From Pholis gunnellus (Eukaryota > Chordata > Actinopteri > Perciformes > Pholidae): 64,000 nucleotides of DNA. A model generated the notes under the pieces. The model did not search any database and had not been told where the DNA came from. It saw only the letters and a list, made by a program, of their open reading frames with translations. Both the position numbers and the translations under genes were made by a program. The DNA is taken from contig OU342806.1 in the NCBI GenBank assembly GCA_910591455.2, positions 21,208,535-21,272,534 of the forward strand, in the 5' to 3' direction. Of the stretch, positions 30,291 through 43,441 are shown piece after piece (position 1 is the stretch's first letter; every line of letters starts with the position of its first letter).

Positions 30291-33200
30291 TTTGACTAAC
30301 AACAAATTAATTCAGCGTACGAGTGGAAGAAAGACATATTACAGTGCCACAATCTAACAGTCATACTTTAATACACCCCCAGCATTTTCATTTAAGGTAG
30401 TTTTGTTGTTTTTAGGAAAAATATACCGTATTTAATTTAATATTGCTCCTCAGTTCTTCAAATGAAGGTGAGCAGTCGTGTGATACCGACACTGTTGAAG
30501 GAGAAAAGGAGGCACAGCTCCTGCTGCCTGCACGGCTCACAGCTCCTGAGTGCAGTAAAAGAGAGTTATAATGTTATTGAGGACCTCCACTCATGTGCTT
30601 CATTGACTCTCACCTCCAACGCAGTCGTAAAAGTCACTTCCGCTCAGGTAAATCACTAAGTGCTGAGGTGCAGAAGTGAACAAAGCGTTGCAAATGAATG
30701 TCTCTATTACGTGATAACACAGCCAGAGAACATCAGTTTGTCAACTTCAGGAAATTGGTTTGGAAACAGTCAATAAGCAAGATGTCAAAGCACAAACAAG
30801 AATCTATCGCATAACAAATGACCTATAAACCAACATGAATATCAACAAACAGGTGCAGCATGGACAGGAACCCCCGTTCATGTCCCGAAAAGATGTTCTA
30901 TTCATGAGAATAAAATGTAAATTCACGAGAACAAGATCTGTTGTAGTGGGAACCAGTTGAAAGAGATCTCGCTGGCAAAACATATATATCTGGGTCTACA
31001 AAGATAACCTGATGAGTCTTGCCCCCAGAAGAACTTCTTCCCACAAAATATAATCTTATTTTCACAAAATAAAGAGTAAAAACACCACCATTTGTTGGGA
31101 CTTTAGTAGCAGCATAAATAAAGAGCTTATAAGGGATAAAATAAATGAACTCTTCCAACTCAATTAAAAAGTGTGCGCCGTGAACAGGGCTGGAATGGGT
31201 CAAAAAAATCATATATCGTATATATACACACATGCAATTTTAATTTCTTTTGAAAAGTTACTTCATAGGCTAACTTCTTATCTGTCCTCTTTTTGAATTT
31301 TTCCAAAAAGGTTTATTTAAGATTAAAGAAGTAACTTTTTTATCCTCTACTCTTCTGTCACTCGGGGCTGATCTTGCAGACCCCTGCATCCTCGCAACCA
31401 TAGAGGTAGGAACTGTAAATTACACTTCACCGGGATTCTCCTTATGTCAAAGAAGCTCCATTGACAACTATCCTGGGTTATTTGTTAAATTGCTGATTTA
31501 TTTGGTAATACAGTATATTCCACTAAAGTACAATACCAATGGAAAAGAGGGCCTGAGCTACAGGTCTCGTAGCACGGTCTAAAATCGAGTTTTTAGACCT
31601 TAAATAGTTACGATGAAATCAGTTTCACATGGTGCGCATGCCTGAACTAATGTCAATACATGGAATATAAACCATATATTATTCTGAGATAGTAAAGACT
31701 CATTTTGTCTGTAGTGCTTGTGACTGGACTAGACTGTTTTCTTTAACTCTGGTTGCACCCTGATCTCCATTTTGTTTTCGGATTCATGGGTTCAGTCTTG
31801 TTTTTGGTGGATGGTAGAGGCGCATGGTGAACATTTACCAGATATTTAATATACATATAAAAGAAATTCATCACAAATTTTGACCAAGTTAAGGTACAAT
31901 TTGTGGTTAGACAATGGAATAGATAATGTTAGGCTGTAGCCTCCAGATAATTATTGTGGGTCAAGTGTAGTAATACTAAAGTGTGTGTGTGTGTGTGTTG
32001 ACAATGATGCGAGATGCAGGTAAACTGTCCCTGTCGTTACTCTACACATGATGCAGCCCCCATTTTGATAATCTAGCTCCTACCTGAGCATTATTAATCC
32101 ATTTTTAAACTCACTGGTCCAATTAATAAATACATGACATCAGATCACTCAAGTGATGAGCAGACTGACACTCGCTGCACTGATTACTGACAAAAGACAA
32201 GAATATATGTGGGATAGATGAGGACACAGCATCTGGCCCTTTCACGCCTCATTGAGTTGATGGAATACTAATAAAAATCCATATGACAACAGCATACTAA
32301 GTGTTCAATTAATATTCTAAAATATTCATGCGCTGCATGTGGCAGAGACCTGTTCGAGGCGCCCTCGCAGGCAAAGTGACGGTGCTGTCTCCCCGGTAAA
32401 GAGGAGGTGACCCTATTAACCTTTTTTCCCTGAGCTGTGCGGCCGACAAACCAGCAGGCTCTGCTGGACGCTCCGAGTCCACACGGGCCACCGTTCGTTG
32501 TCCTGTCGCCTGACTGCCGTCCCGACAGCCGATAAATAATCTCTTCTGGAGCATTTTTCCCTCCGGGCTGAGAGGCCAGAGGGAGCTAATCAATTGATTT
32601 GAAGATGAATCAAAGTCCAGAGTGGTAAAGTGTCGTCCCACAGCTAAACAAAAATAACTTTTGTTTTGTTTTGTTTTGACAGCCTTTGTATAAAAGGTGA
32701 AGATGCGTTCTTTCAGATCAAGGTGTTGTCCATTTGTTCATGATGTTGATGTTGAATTTAAACCAAGGCTTTTAAGATGCCTAAACAGATGTTTTTCTGG
32801 ACAGCAGCTCTCACACATCATCAAATAAAATGAATTCTTGGTGGCAAAGAAAAGTGGCGTATCTCTGATTTAAAAAGGATTCACGCTCACGTTTATGTTC
32901 GTTAGGAGCGACTAGTTCATCCAGCAGAGTCTCCGTGAGCTCACTTTAAAGAGCAGAACCTTGTCCACCAAATCTTATTCATAACCATTTGCCATAAATC
33001 GTTTTTCGAACCGGAGGAACTTTATTATAGTTCAAAGAAGATTTTTCTATTGTCAGCATTGAAAGAAATAGGATCGATCGTGGTTCTTAGAAAGTCGTTT
33101 TGAGGGACTTTTTTAGCTCCTATTTCAGTATAGGTAGCCTACTCTCCCAGCACAAGAGGAAACGGGTGACGGAAGAGTACGGTGGTTGGTCGAACACATG

Positions 33201-34724
33201 AGCCACACATGAACCTGCAACCACCATGTTTAACTAAAAGAAACTGAAGAACACTGACAAATCACCCGACAGTGATGTCCAGAAGTTAACTAGTTAATAA
33301 ACATGCAACCGCTGGAGAAAAAGAACGAGTGAGAGCCACAGCTCACCGAGCTAAGCCAGTAGCACAAAGCACACCCACTGAGCCTAAAGAAGCTGTTTCA
33401 AACTGAAATCGCAAAAGGTACTTTCATGGCGGCTATTGTGCTTGTGTTTATATGATTGTGGCATGTAACACAGTTGCTTATTTATTCTTATATTCTATAA
33501 AATCTTTCAGCTGAAGATGTGTGCCGGCTTCCGTCCCTTCAGGGTTCCTATAGGTGGTGCAAACACAGCTCCTCAGAACTGTTTGGTCCGAAAACCCCAA
33601 TAGTTTCCTTGAAATAAATGTCACTGACTGAACCTTAGTTTTCTTTAAATGTTTTATTAAAAAAAATGAACATTTGACAGACAGAAACGTTGGCAGAGCA
33701 TCGTTTGTGTGCATCAGGGACTGAGTGATGTCAAGAAACAATTAGCAATACATGAGCAGGAGACCACAATGACAGCAACCGATCAGAGGACTGTGGCATG
33801 CGTGATAGAATCTCACTGTAATCTGGGTTTCCCTGTCGTCATTACTCTTTTACAACTCTTCTTTGCAACATCTGAGGATGGAATATAGAAATAGTCTCTG
33901 GAGAGACACACAGGAACACACACTCAGCACTCACATTTATTATACGTGTCTCATGGGTATCCTCCGGCAGACAGATTAGAGGCAGCAGAAGAAGCCCAGA
34001 AAGACCCTCTGCTAGATGATTGTCGATTGTTCAAAGTAGATTTACGTTAGTCAGCAGCCTTCCTCTGGGCTCAGCCCACTAACATGTTGTGTTAGTTTAA
34101 TATTTCATTGTGCAAGCTGCGCCGTATCCATTTGACGAAGGTGGCTTTATTAGTACAGCGAGTGGTGGAGAAATGAGTCTATTACTGAATGCCTGAAAAG
34201 CTTTTAATACTGAGGAGTCTAAGGTAAGGTTTACAATTTTACTTAATATTAAAATTAGAATAGAACATCAATAATTATACCATAAAAAACTAAATGTGAA
34301 AAAAAGAAAACTTTAGAAGTATTATAACCAAATTTGATCTTTCACAGATCAAAATGTTTCTTGTCCACGTGCAACTTTAACTTTTAATGTAAGGGAGACA
34401 GTGAGTATTAAATTTACTGTTGTGTACCAAACTATTTCTTGGCTCTGAATATGTGCGAAATCAGGCCACATGATTTGGCACATAACCTCTGTAAAACTGC
34501 AACATGATGTTTTAATGTCACGGTTATTAGTCTTCAAAATGTTTTGGAGCGCTGCAGGACCTCTCAGCAGGTCAACAAGACAACAACTCCTCCGTAAATG
34601 AATTACCTGCTTTCATCTTCTGTTCGTGGAAGGCTCCTGGAAAGTCCAACTTGTTTCATGCCTTTGATTATAAATCTATAAAAGAGACAAAGATAATAAA
34701 TAAAACAAGTAACCTTTGAACATC

Positions 34725-34945
34725 CATCCATCCATTAACTATACCCTCTTATCCTTTAGGTTCATAGAGAGGGCCTGGAGCTAATCCCATGAGACATTGG
34801 GTCGAGAGGCGGGGCCCCCTGGACAGGTCGCCAGTCAATCACAGGACTGACACAGACGGCCACTCACGGTCACATTTACGGGCGATTTAGAGTCGGCAAT
34901 CAACCAAACAGGCAGACTCTGGACTGTGGGAGGAGAAGCAGCTCT
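34725..34945 (+). repeat. Dispersed fish repeat beginning with (CATC)n
   Basis: Starts with catccatccatccattaact and continues through gagaggcggggcccc, ctggacaggtcgccagtcaa, cgatttagagtc and ggactgtgggaggag. The (CATC)n end suggests the tail of a non-LTR retrotransposon; I cannot assign the family with certainty. A diverged copy lies beside the SINE at about 8.3-8.5 kb. Confidence 0.7.
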
Positions 34946-37900
34946 TCGTGGCAGCTTAATGAGAAGTTTCTACCAGGTGTGATAAGGAACGTAGAGCCCC
35001 TTTACAGAAAGCATACCTTTCTATAAATGATTCACTGCTCTTAACCTGTAGACTCTCTGCACCTTTTAAGAGCCCCAAAAAGCCCAAGAAGTGTACAATA
35101 CCAGAACGAAATGTCCACCGTCAGAAAAAAAAATATTAAAATCTCTAAATTGAGTGACCCCAGGCCGCACAGGGTTAAAGATACGCTGTGCGGGACTAGA
35201 TATTGTTGTTTTTGTCCAAATAGCCGGCTGCTCTGTTGCCATGGCCGATATTATCTGCTAAGCTGTCTGGCCCTGTCGGCGCCTGCTGCATCGTAGCGTG
35301 CGGCCTTTTGAAGCAAAAAGCAGGTCACTTTGAAAGCTACAGCCCCCTCCCTGTCCACGGCAGAGGGGTCAGGAAAAAGCAATTTGCATTTTTAACACGG
35401 GGAACAGTGTGAGTGGAGTGTCGCTGCTGCTCGAGCTCCCTGAAGGGCGGAGCAGAACCCTCCTATCACATTTGACACCTTCTTAATAGAGAGGCATGGC
35501 CACGCTGCAGCCTGCCAAGAACAAAAACTAGATTTATTATCCTGTACTGAAACATGCATTTGATTTAGTATGTTTCATTATTTATTTTGCTGTTCAGTAG
35601 AACTGTTCTAGTTTAGAATCTGGCTCCCGACATAATTTGTTTTTTGTTTACCTCAATTTGACCAAATCATTTTAGTACTTGAGGGATATATTTGGACTTT
35701 GACCTCAAGCGACAGGCAGCCGTGCACTTCTGCACGTCCACCGAAGACTCATTTCCTGCTGCATTGTTTGATTTTTGTCTGCCAAATTTGAAGATACACC
35801 AAATGTGCACTTGGGATAAGTTTGTCTTCAGGGCTTATTTTAACCCAAACCACGATATTTTCATAAACCTAAGCAGATAGGTTTGTTCCCTAACAATTTC
35901 TGTCTGAAAGGGTGTTGAAGGCAAACTTCTTCCATGTGCACCAAATGCTTTTCATGTTCATATAACCTGGGATAGCATGGGACGTATTCTCTTGATCAAA
36001 TTTCATACATGCAACAACAATGATCAAATGCGTTTTTGTTATTTTGAATTTGAATGAGATTCTTTGAGGTTTTTAGACTCTAACTGCGTCGGAAATGTTG
36101 GTTCACGACACCTCTGAAACTCAGCTTTCCATTATTGGCCGACTAAACTAATGTACTGTACATTTCCTCCCCTACTGGAATGGGAAATGGCCTAAAAACA
36201 ACAAGGTGCATTTTTCATCCATCCAAAATATGTGTTTTTCGGAGTGTATCGAGCATTAAAGCCTTGCAGGTTGGCAAGCGTGGCTGCAGACTTTTTTGTC
36301 CATGTGACCATTGGAGTGTTGAAGGACATTATAATGTCAAATATTTCCTGTGCAGGTACGTCGTAGCACAGGGCATTTATAAAAATGTTAAACGACACTG
36401 CCATCCGAGCCAGAGGAGGGACTGGTGATGGATGGCTCGGCGCGCAGCAGGAGTGTTGGAGATCCTGGACGTGACGCTTTGATCAATGTGTCTGTCCACA
36501 CAGCCGGTCAGAAAGATGTAGCGCCTGCCATGTTCAGACCCCATTGTTTAACCCAACACATCATTTGCACGCAGGCGAAGGTTAACGAGACAGAGATAGC
36601 CTATTAAATGACCAATTCATCATTCAAACAAATTGTAGCTCCAATTTTGTCCTTTTCTCACATACACTTCTAGACAGACACCTACGAGCACATCTACACA
36701 AAAACTTCTGATAAAACCCTGCAGGAGCTTTTGGTTTTTTTCATTCCTTGTACTTTCCTCCTTGTGTAATGTGTCTGCTTGATCTCAGACGAGGGATTGA
36801 GCTGGCTTTTCGGTGCATGTTTAGATAGCCCGGACATCCATTATCAGTCCGAGGCAAACCTGATTTAGGACCTCAGTAAAAGAATTACTCAGGAGGAGAG
36901 GAGAGCGCCGTGATTCTGTCACCTTCTCTTCCAGCCTCGGCCCCCATTGCTGCTCTTTAATTGGGCTGCTAATCAATTAAGGCCTGTGTGCGAAAAGATC
37001 GTCTCGGCCAAGTGCATAAATGAGGGTGACAGTCGGAGCTGTGAGACACACAGAGGTGACTAAACGGAACACATTTTAAGTTCAGTTTCATACCATCCCT
37101 CTGCTCGCAACTTTGCTTCACAAACGCATGAATCAGAGAAATCGCTCTTTTCTTAATGACTGCAGCTGTTTATCTTGACCTTGATCTTCTTCAATTGAGA
37201 CCCTTGAGTCATTAATTTAGGGTCTAAAGATCACCACTGGGTCTGAATACTGAGGCTAATGTGTTGTGGTCTTTCTTTAGTCCATAGCTTTAGCTTAATA
37301 GCCTCACCAGGATCGTTAGATCAGCGATCTTACAGAAACTACTCACCACCTTTCCAAACCCTCCAAAAATCTACTATAAAGAGACATTTTAGATACAAAT
37401 GAAGCATGAAGGCGGGTAATGCTCAAAACCAACTCGTTCGTACGGTGTGTCGTCCAAGCATGTTGGAAAACAAAAGTGTTTACAGCTGTAAAGAACAGCC
37501 ATACTTAGGTCGGTATAAAGACAGAAAACAGCCCTGCAGTTGAGCATTTTTCTAGCTATGAGACAATATGGAAATATGATCCAGGAAGTCCAGTCTGAGT
37601 GACAGATTAATGTGGTCAAACCACGGATGTATAAAGAGAACTGGCTACAGCAATGGAGGCGGGGCTATGTTCATTCCTATGAAAGTTGCTCAGTGGCACA
37701 TTAAGCAAAAACCTTTGTCTTCAGAGTATGATCAACTGGTTGATAACAGGCAGTTGATAACTGCTGTTTGGCGGTTGTACAGCATGTCAGATATTTTGAA
37801 ATATCACTGTTTATATTCACACCTATGTGCATTTAAAATATGAATGTAGGCCTAATAAGGAATTGGTATATGTAAAAAATAAAGATTGTTCGTTGACATT

Positions 37901-39189
37901 TTTGGTGATCCTGCTTCCCTGGACTGCTGTTGATATAAACAACATGTGAGCTCCAACACAGTAGACATAATTTCACAGAACCGACAGATGGACCTTTGAG
38001 GATTCTTCTGTCAGTAAACTGCTCTCCCCTCACGGCAGAAAACATCCTACAGCTGTTTTGCTGCTGCTAGCTTGATCATTAAGATCTAGATTTTGTGTTT
38101 GACTTTCACACTTCAGCCGCAGCAGGACATTTAAAGAGGTCTGTGACGTGGAGGGACTGACAATGCCAAGAAGAATGAGCGGCCATTTCCACAGTTATTA
38201 AGACCGTTTAATAACTTGATTCTTGGAAATCAAACGGACAAGCTGCAGGCCGTTGCTCCAGCAGCTGTGTCTGGCAGTGTGCCAGACTCAGCAGTCCACC
38301 TCCTGCTTTATTCTATGAAAAGATTAGAGGGCCGCAGAACTTATTGACTCAGATTTCTCCTCCAGGTATAGAGTAATTAATGCAATTAGGCCCTCTATCT
38401 CCGCTCAGGCCTCTTATCAACGCTGTTTCCTTATCGCTTCTGGAAATTTAATTAGAAAAATCTTTCCAATTAATGATTTTGCATAATTAAAGTTAACTTC
38501 AACCAGTTGATTCCCTTGTTAATTGCTGGCCAGAGGCATATAAAGAGAAGACTTGGACAGCTGGACGGAGGTGGAAAGGAATAACAGTATGTATATTACT
38601 TAAGTGCTGCACTTAAAGCTCCACTCATCAATATCCTTTGCCCTGTGGTGGCCAAAAGTGTATTAAAGTTTAAACTTTACTTGAGTTTCATTTCATTTCA
38701 GAGGGAAATATTGTACCTTTTATTAGAGATGTTTATGGGCCAGGTCCGAAAGGGACCCCGTGGAAAACCTACCGGAAACTGTATCAATTAGATTTTTTTT
38801 AAGGGACCCATTACAAATCTGAGTCCATCTGGTTACAGTTACCAAGAACTGAGTGGACCCGTAAAGACCTCAACTACATTTATTTGACGGCTGACTTTAT
38901 GAGTGACTTTAAGATTCAGATTTGACATACAACATGAGATGAGCTCAACAACATCGGACTGTTGCCAAGTAAAAATCTGTCTGCAGCATGGCACTGTGGG
39001 AGGCAATGTTGATTTGTCTGTCATTGCACCACTTTTATCCAGATTGAGATTTCTCAACAACTGCTTGATGTATTGACATGAATATTGAAGGTCCCTTGAG
39101 AATAAATAATTACAATTTTGGTAATCCTGTGAATTTTCTTCCCACTCCAGCAGGTTTAATTTGTAAATTACCCTTGTTTTAGTTTAAAG

Positions 39190-39490
39190 CTGGGTTAGGT
39201 AACATTGGAGAAACCAGCAAGGGTACGTGAAATTTTAATAATTATCCAACCGAAAAAAAACAGCCTTTTGTTGCCCACTCCTTTCCAATGAAAGTAGCTA
39301 GCATCACAAGCTTCAAAAGCCGCTACATCCAGCAAGAAACACTGACAGCCCGTCCCTTCAGACCTCCCTCCAAAGCCATTCCCTCAAAATGATCATAATG
39401 AACGTGAACAACAAACATGGCTGTTAGTACTCCCAGCCGTTAAGCTAGCAGCTTGTGGAACACTACGGTGACGTGCAAAGTGTGCAATCA
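39190..39490 (+). repeat. Probable interspersed repeat (agctgggttaggtaacattgg-type)
   Basis: The segment opening with agctgggttaggtaac and ggagaaaccagc resembles a repeat common in percomorph DNA. Assigned from pattern memory only; no second copy was found in this window. Confidence 0.35.
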
Positions 39491-41254
39491 TTACGGTCCT
39501 GCCACAGCCACAGACACCAGATTATATTTTCTGTCAGAACACTTGATTTGATCAAGAATTTCATTTGACTGTTAATGTATTTATTGATTAATTGAATGTA
39601 AAGTATTAACACTGCAGGAATCCCATTACTTTAGATTGATAGATGGATTTGAGTACTTATTCTATCTCTGCAGCGCGATACGTACACATCAGAAACAATC
39701 ACATGCACACAATAGAGACGGAAAGGAAAGGAGACAACAAATGCCCATAAAATGAATGCCATATTTCTTCATCTGGCATTTAGTTTCACCTTTACCTATT
39801 AGTCACTTCTCTCCTCCACCTTTTTAATAATGCCAGCCAACTCAAATGCAAAACACGCTCATAAATCACAAGTGCGTGTATAGGTGTGTGTGTTTGCTGA
39901 AGTGATTCCCAGTTCTCTGCAGAGTGCTGCAGGGTGTCAGGGGTGGGAACAGAGAGGCTACTATGGAGCGGAAAGAACAAACAGGAAGCCCGACACCTCG
40001 GGAAACTGGTTCAGACACACAGCACAAGATCCACTTGGTCATAGAAAAGTAAACTGGAAATGAAAAATGGAATAATTGAAAGAGAACCTACTTTTCGTGC
40101 TGTAGGTGCTGTACGGTACTGCCTTCATCGTGTCATTGAGGTTCGAGCCCTCAATCAGCTGTGTGATTGATGCATCTCCTGCCTCTCCTGCTCCTTGTCA
40201 GTCTGTCTCATTCTCCAGGGAATCCTGATCACATCACCTGCATCTTGGCTCAGAAAAACCCGTCTGGAGCAAATTCAATCCCCAGACTTGTTGTCAAGAT
40301 CATAGGCAGTAAACAAGTCAAGCAGTTTATCGAGGAGCCACAAGAGTGAGTATTAAGCTGTGCAGGCATTTGGATTCAAGATACTCAGTCTGATTGTTGA
40401 CTTGATTGTCATTTATTGGGTGTTAGCCCTTAATGTATGAATGTATTTAATGCTTAATTACTGCTTTTGTTTTTGTATCCTCCTGTATTTAACCTGTTAA
40501 CCTCCTATTGATTAAATATGGGAGCTTATCCTTGTTATCACAGAACCAATATTACTTGCCATGTATTTTTGATTATTGTATCATTTTGAAGCCCTTTGAT
40601 GCTTTAACTATGATTATGTGATGTACAACTGGAGTTGACTTGATGAATTTTTTTTTTTTTTTTAAATCCCCAAACAGATTCTGGAGAGATGTCCGAGAAA
40701 GAAGAAAATCCTCCAGTTGACATTTAATGATGATTTCCAGAAACCTCCAGGAAAAACAAGATGAGATGGTGTCCAGGTCTCACAGACAGCGGTCTGTGAG
40801 CACACAACAGACTCTGCACTTTGGGCTGTGATCAACCAGGTATATGGATGATATACAGGAGAAAATCTAAAACAAGATAGAATCATTTTAAAAGGTGCCT
40901 GATCCGAGATTGGGTGCATTTCCATTGCCTCTCAACAACTTTCAACGTGGTGACAGCAGGCCGGTGTCCGTGAGCTAATCAGTGGAGCACGCTCACATGC
41001 ACTAAAAGCACCAAAAGTAAACGTGGATAGAGTAAGCAACTGTCAGATAAAGGTATAGTCGAGGATAAAGCACAATATTGAAATGTCTCATCTAAAGTCT
41101 CTGAAAATTTTGATTCTCAAGTAAAGAACCAGAACTTCTAAACCGTATGTAACTTAATCTAGGAGGGTGTAAATACAGTAGACGTACTGAAAGCACATGT
41201 ACATGGAGGCTTTATTTCACTGATGGTATTTGTGTTTCTCTACAGGCTGTGTGC

Positions 41255-41272
41255 GACAGCGCCCTCTGGTGA
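41255..41272 (-). promoter_or_regulatory. CTCF-like motif, reverse orientation
   Basis: AGCGCCCTCTGGTG at 41,258-41,271 matches the reverse complement of the vertebrate CTCF core (CACCAGAGGGCGCT). It lies about 2 kb beyond the tut4 3' end. Repeat origin is possible. Confidence 0.4.
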
Positions 41273-41499
41273 TTGCTCCAGGTCCGACATTCACCCAAAG
41301 ACTGACCTACTGGAGACAAAAGAACAGGTTCTCCTGTGAAATACAGCCTTACAAATAAAGCTTTCAATAACACTGTATTACAGTAAAATGTCATACAAAC
41401 CAAAGATGGGGCAGGATTTCTTCCTCAGCAGCCCTGAGATCTGTGCTGCCACCAGTAGCCATATAGTGCATTGTAGCAACACTACAGATGAAAATGGTT

Positions 41500-41840
41500 A
41501 AAAAGGTGCTATATTCAATATTCAGAGCATTAATATAGCAGCAAACAACTATTTACTGCGTAAAGATATAGTGGAGTAATGTCTACCTGAGCAGAAGATG
41601 AACTCACTCTCCCTCCTGGTGTGTTAAAATCCGAGCTTCTCCTTTCTTTGTTGACATAGCCGGGCCAGCATGCTTTTTGTGCATGTACGAGTGAAAACAC
41701 CACTGCTCTGTCAGCACTTTTGCCACCGTTTGTGCTATTAGCACCGTTAGCTGCGAGTCGTTGCCTCAGCCGTCGCCATGTTAAACGCTATTGAGAGGCA
41801 ATAAAGAATGCTCCCAATGCACCGTTAACTGTATGCATGT
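41500..41840 (+). repeat. Probable interspersed repeat (gcattaatatagcagcaaac-type)
   Basis: Contains ttcagagcattaatatagc, agcaaacaactatttac, tggagtaatgtctacctgag and gtgctattagcaccgttagc, blocks that I recognise as recurrent in percomorph genomes. Family unknown. Confidence 0.45.
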
Positions 41841-42999
41841 TAATATGGTTATGTGCTTAAACAAGCGCTTGATTGTGGGCTTATGGAGGTCAACAAACTT
41901 ACATGCCAGGAACTTTAAACCACATCTCAAGGTCTTTCTCAGCAGATAGTTCGTCTAAAACATCTTGTAGTTAACGGCCTTGTGCAGCTGCTAGAGTGAT
42001 TGTAGGCAACCACCAAAGGCTGTACGTACTCTATTTTCAGAGCAAGTTTTAAATCATTTTATTACCTCGACCCTTGTGAAGGAACCAGGCTCATCTGGCC
42101 ACAGCGCTGCGACACCTCAAAGCACTACAATGCATTACATGTTGTGGTAGAAATGATTGTGTACGAGTGGAAGATTTGTCTACCTACTTACTCTTGTAAT
42201 CATTTGGCACAAATTTTGTCTAAAGGAACTTTATTGTTTTCCTTGCACTGGCCTGCTAATGGGGACGCTCACGGACACTTTTGCTCATTGACAGGACTGT
42301 CTATCAACCACATAGAGTTAAGAGTCTCAATTGAATTCACACCTTTATAATCACTAATAACCTGATTTCAGTCGTTTAGTACTATGTCTGACTTTGTGCG
42401 TACATTAAGAAGCCATGTTAGTTACGGGTGAAATGTTAAATCGCAACACACACCCGCCAAGCTGCAGAGCATTGCGCCATTTGGCGCACAATAATTGACA
42501 GCCGTAGGACACACCAGATGGGTCATTGACACATTCGGTAAAAGTCCCAATCTGGGGAGCAATCGAGTAAATTAAATTGGTAAACGTGACAATGGTAGCC
42601 TGATTCCAGACCTCTGAATCGCCGTTCACATCTCTGATTCCTTCAGCGATTCAAATGAATGTGCTGTTGAACTCACTGACAATCGACCAATGCTAGGACA
42701 TCATCGTCCTACGTAGCTAGAAAAGCTACCTCGCAACATCCATCCGAAGTTAACATCTCCTAGACATGGATGTTTTGTCCCACTGCGAGATGGTTCCTGT
42801 TCATCGGAATGGAAAATTGCTCGACTTAATGTTTGCACGGCGTCACACAAATAAAGAAAGGTTCTACAAATAGAACCTTCCTGAACCTTTAAAGAGCTGG
42901 TTTGGTTACTGTGTTTAAAACTACACAGTATCCAGGATCATTCATGAGTGCACACAAACATGACACTGAAGAGATTAACCCAAACGACACAATAAAGTT

Positions 43000-43441
43000 G
43001 TTTGCTTTTTTTTCTTTATTTTTGGGGGCTTTTTGTATTTAGGATTTTTTCCCTTTTTTCTTGCTATCCCTGCTTTTGGCACTACATACTTAAGGATGAC
43101 ATGTTAGATTGTTTTTAAAACAAACGTCTATTCAAAGCCTTCATCTTGTGGCAAGCAAAGTATGAATACAGCTAATAAAAATAAAGGTTTATATTTTTCC
43201 TCCTTACTTTACACATAAAATAAAAACACTTTTTTGGACCCCCCTCAAAAATGGGGGTATTACAATATTTTACATTTGTATCACAAATCAATGTAATGAG
43301 ACTGAAAATAAAACCTAAAAACTGTACAAAAATGAGAAAAAATTCATTTGAAAAATTCTTATGATCGAATGATGCAAAAGAGTACACAATTTTGCTTTGC
43401 TAGGTTACTGACCATGAATTGAATTAAAAGGAGATGCAAGT
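43000..43441 (-). other. tut4: tut4 3' UTR with probable polyadenylation signal
   Basis: AATAAA is read on the minus strand at 43,020-43,015, about 420 bases after the stop codon, and is the best signal in this stretch. No coding content. The true cleavage site cannot be placed from sequence alone. Confidence 0.55.

Larger units (their letters stand above)
17785..43000. other. Gene-poor interval of about 25 kb between the membrane-protein gene and tut4
   Basis: I checked the open frames on both strands and none resembles a known protein or is bounded by a convincing exon set. The content is microsatellites, several old interspersed repeats (listed separately) and complex, repeat-free stretches at about 20.82-21.34, 26.33-26.68, 32.08-32.66, 33.80-34.20, 35.14-35.54, 36.76-37.08 and 38.09-38.56 kb that have the look of conserved non-coding elements. 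Confidence 0.5.
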
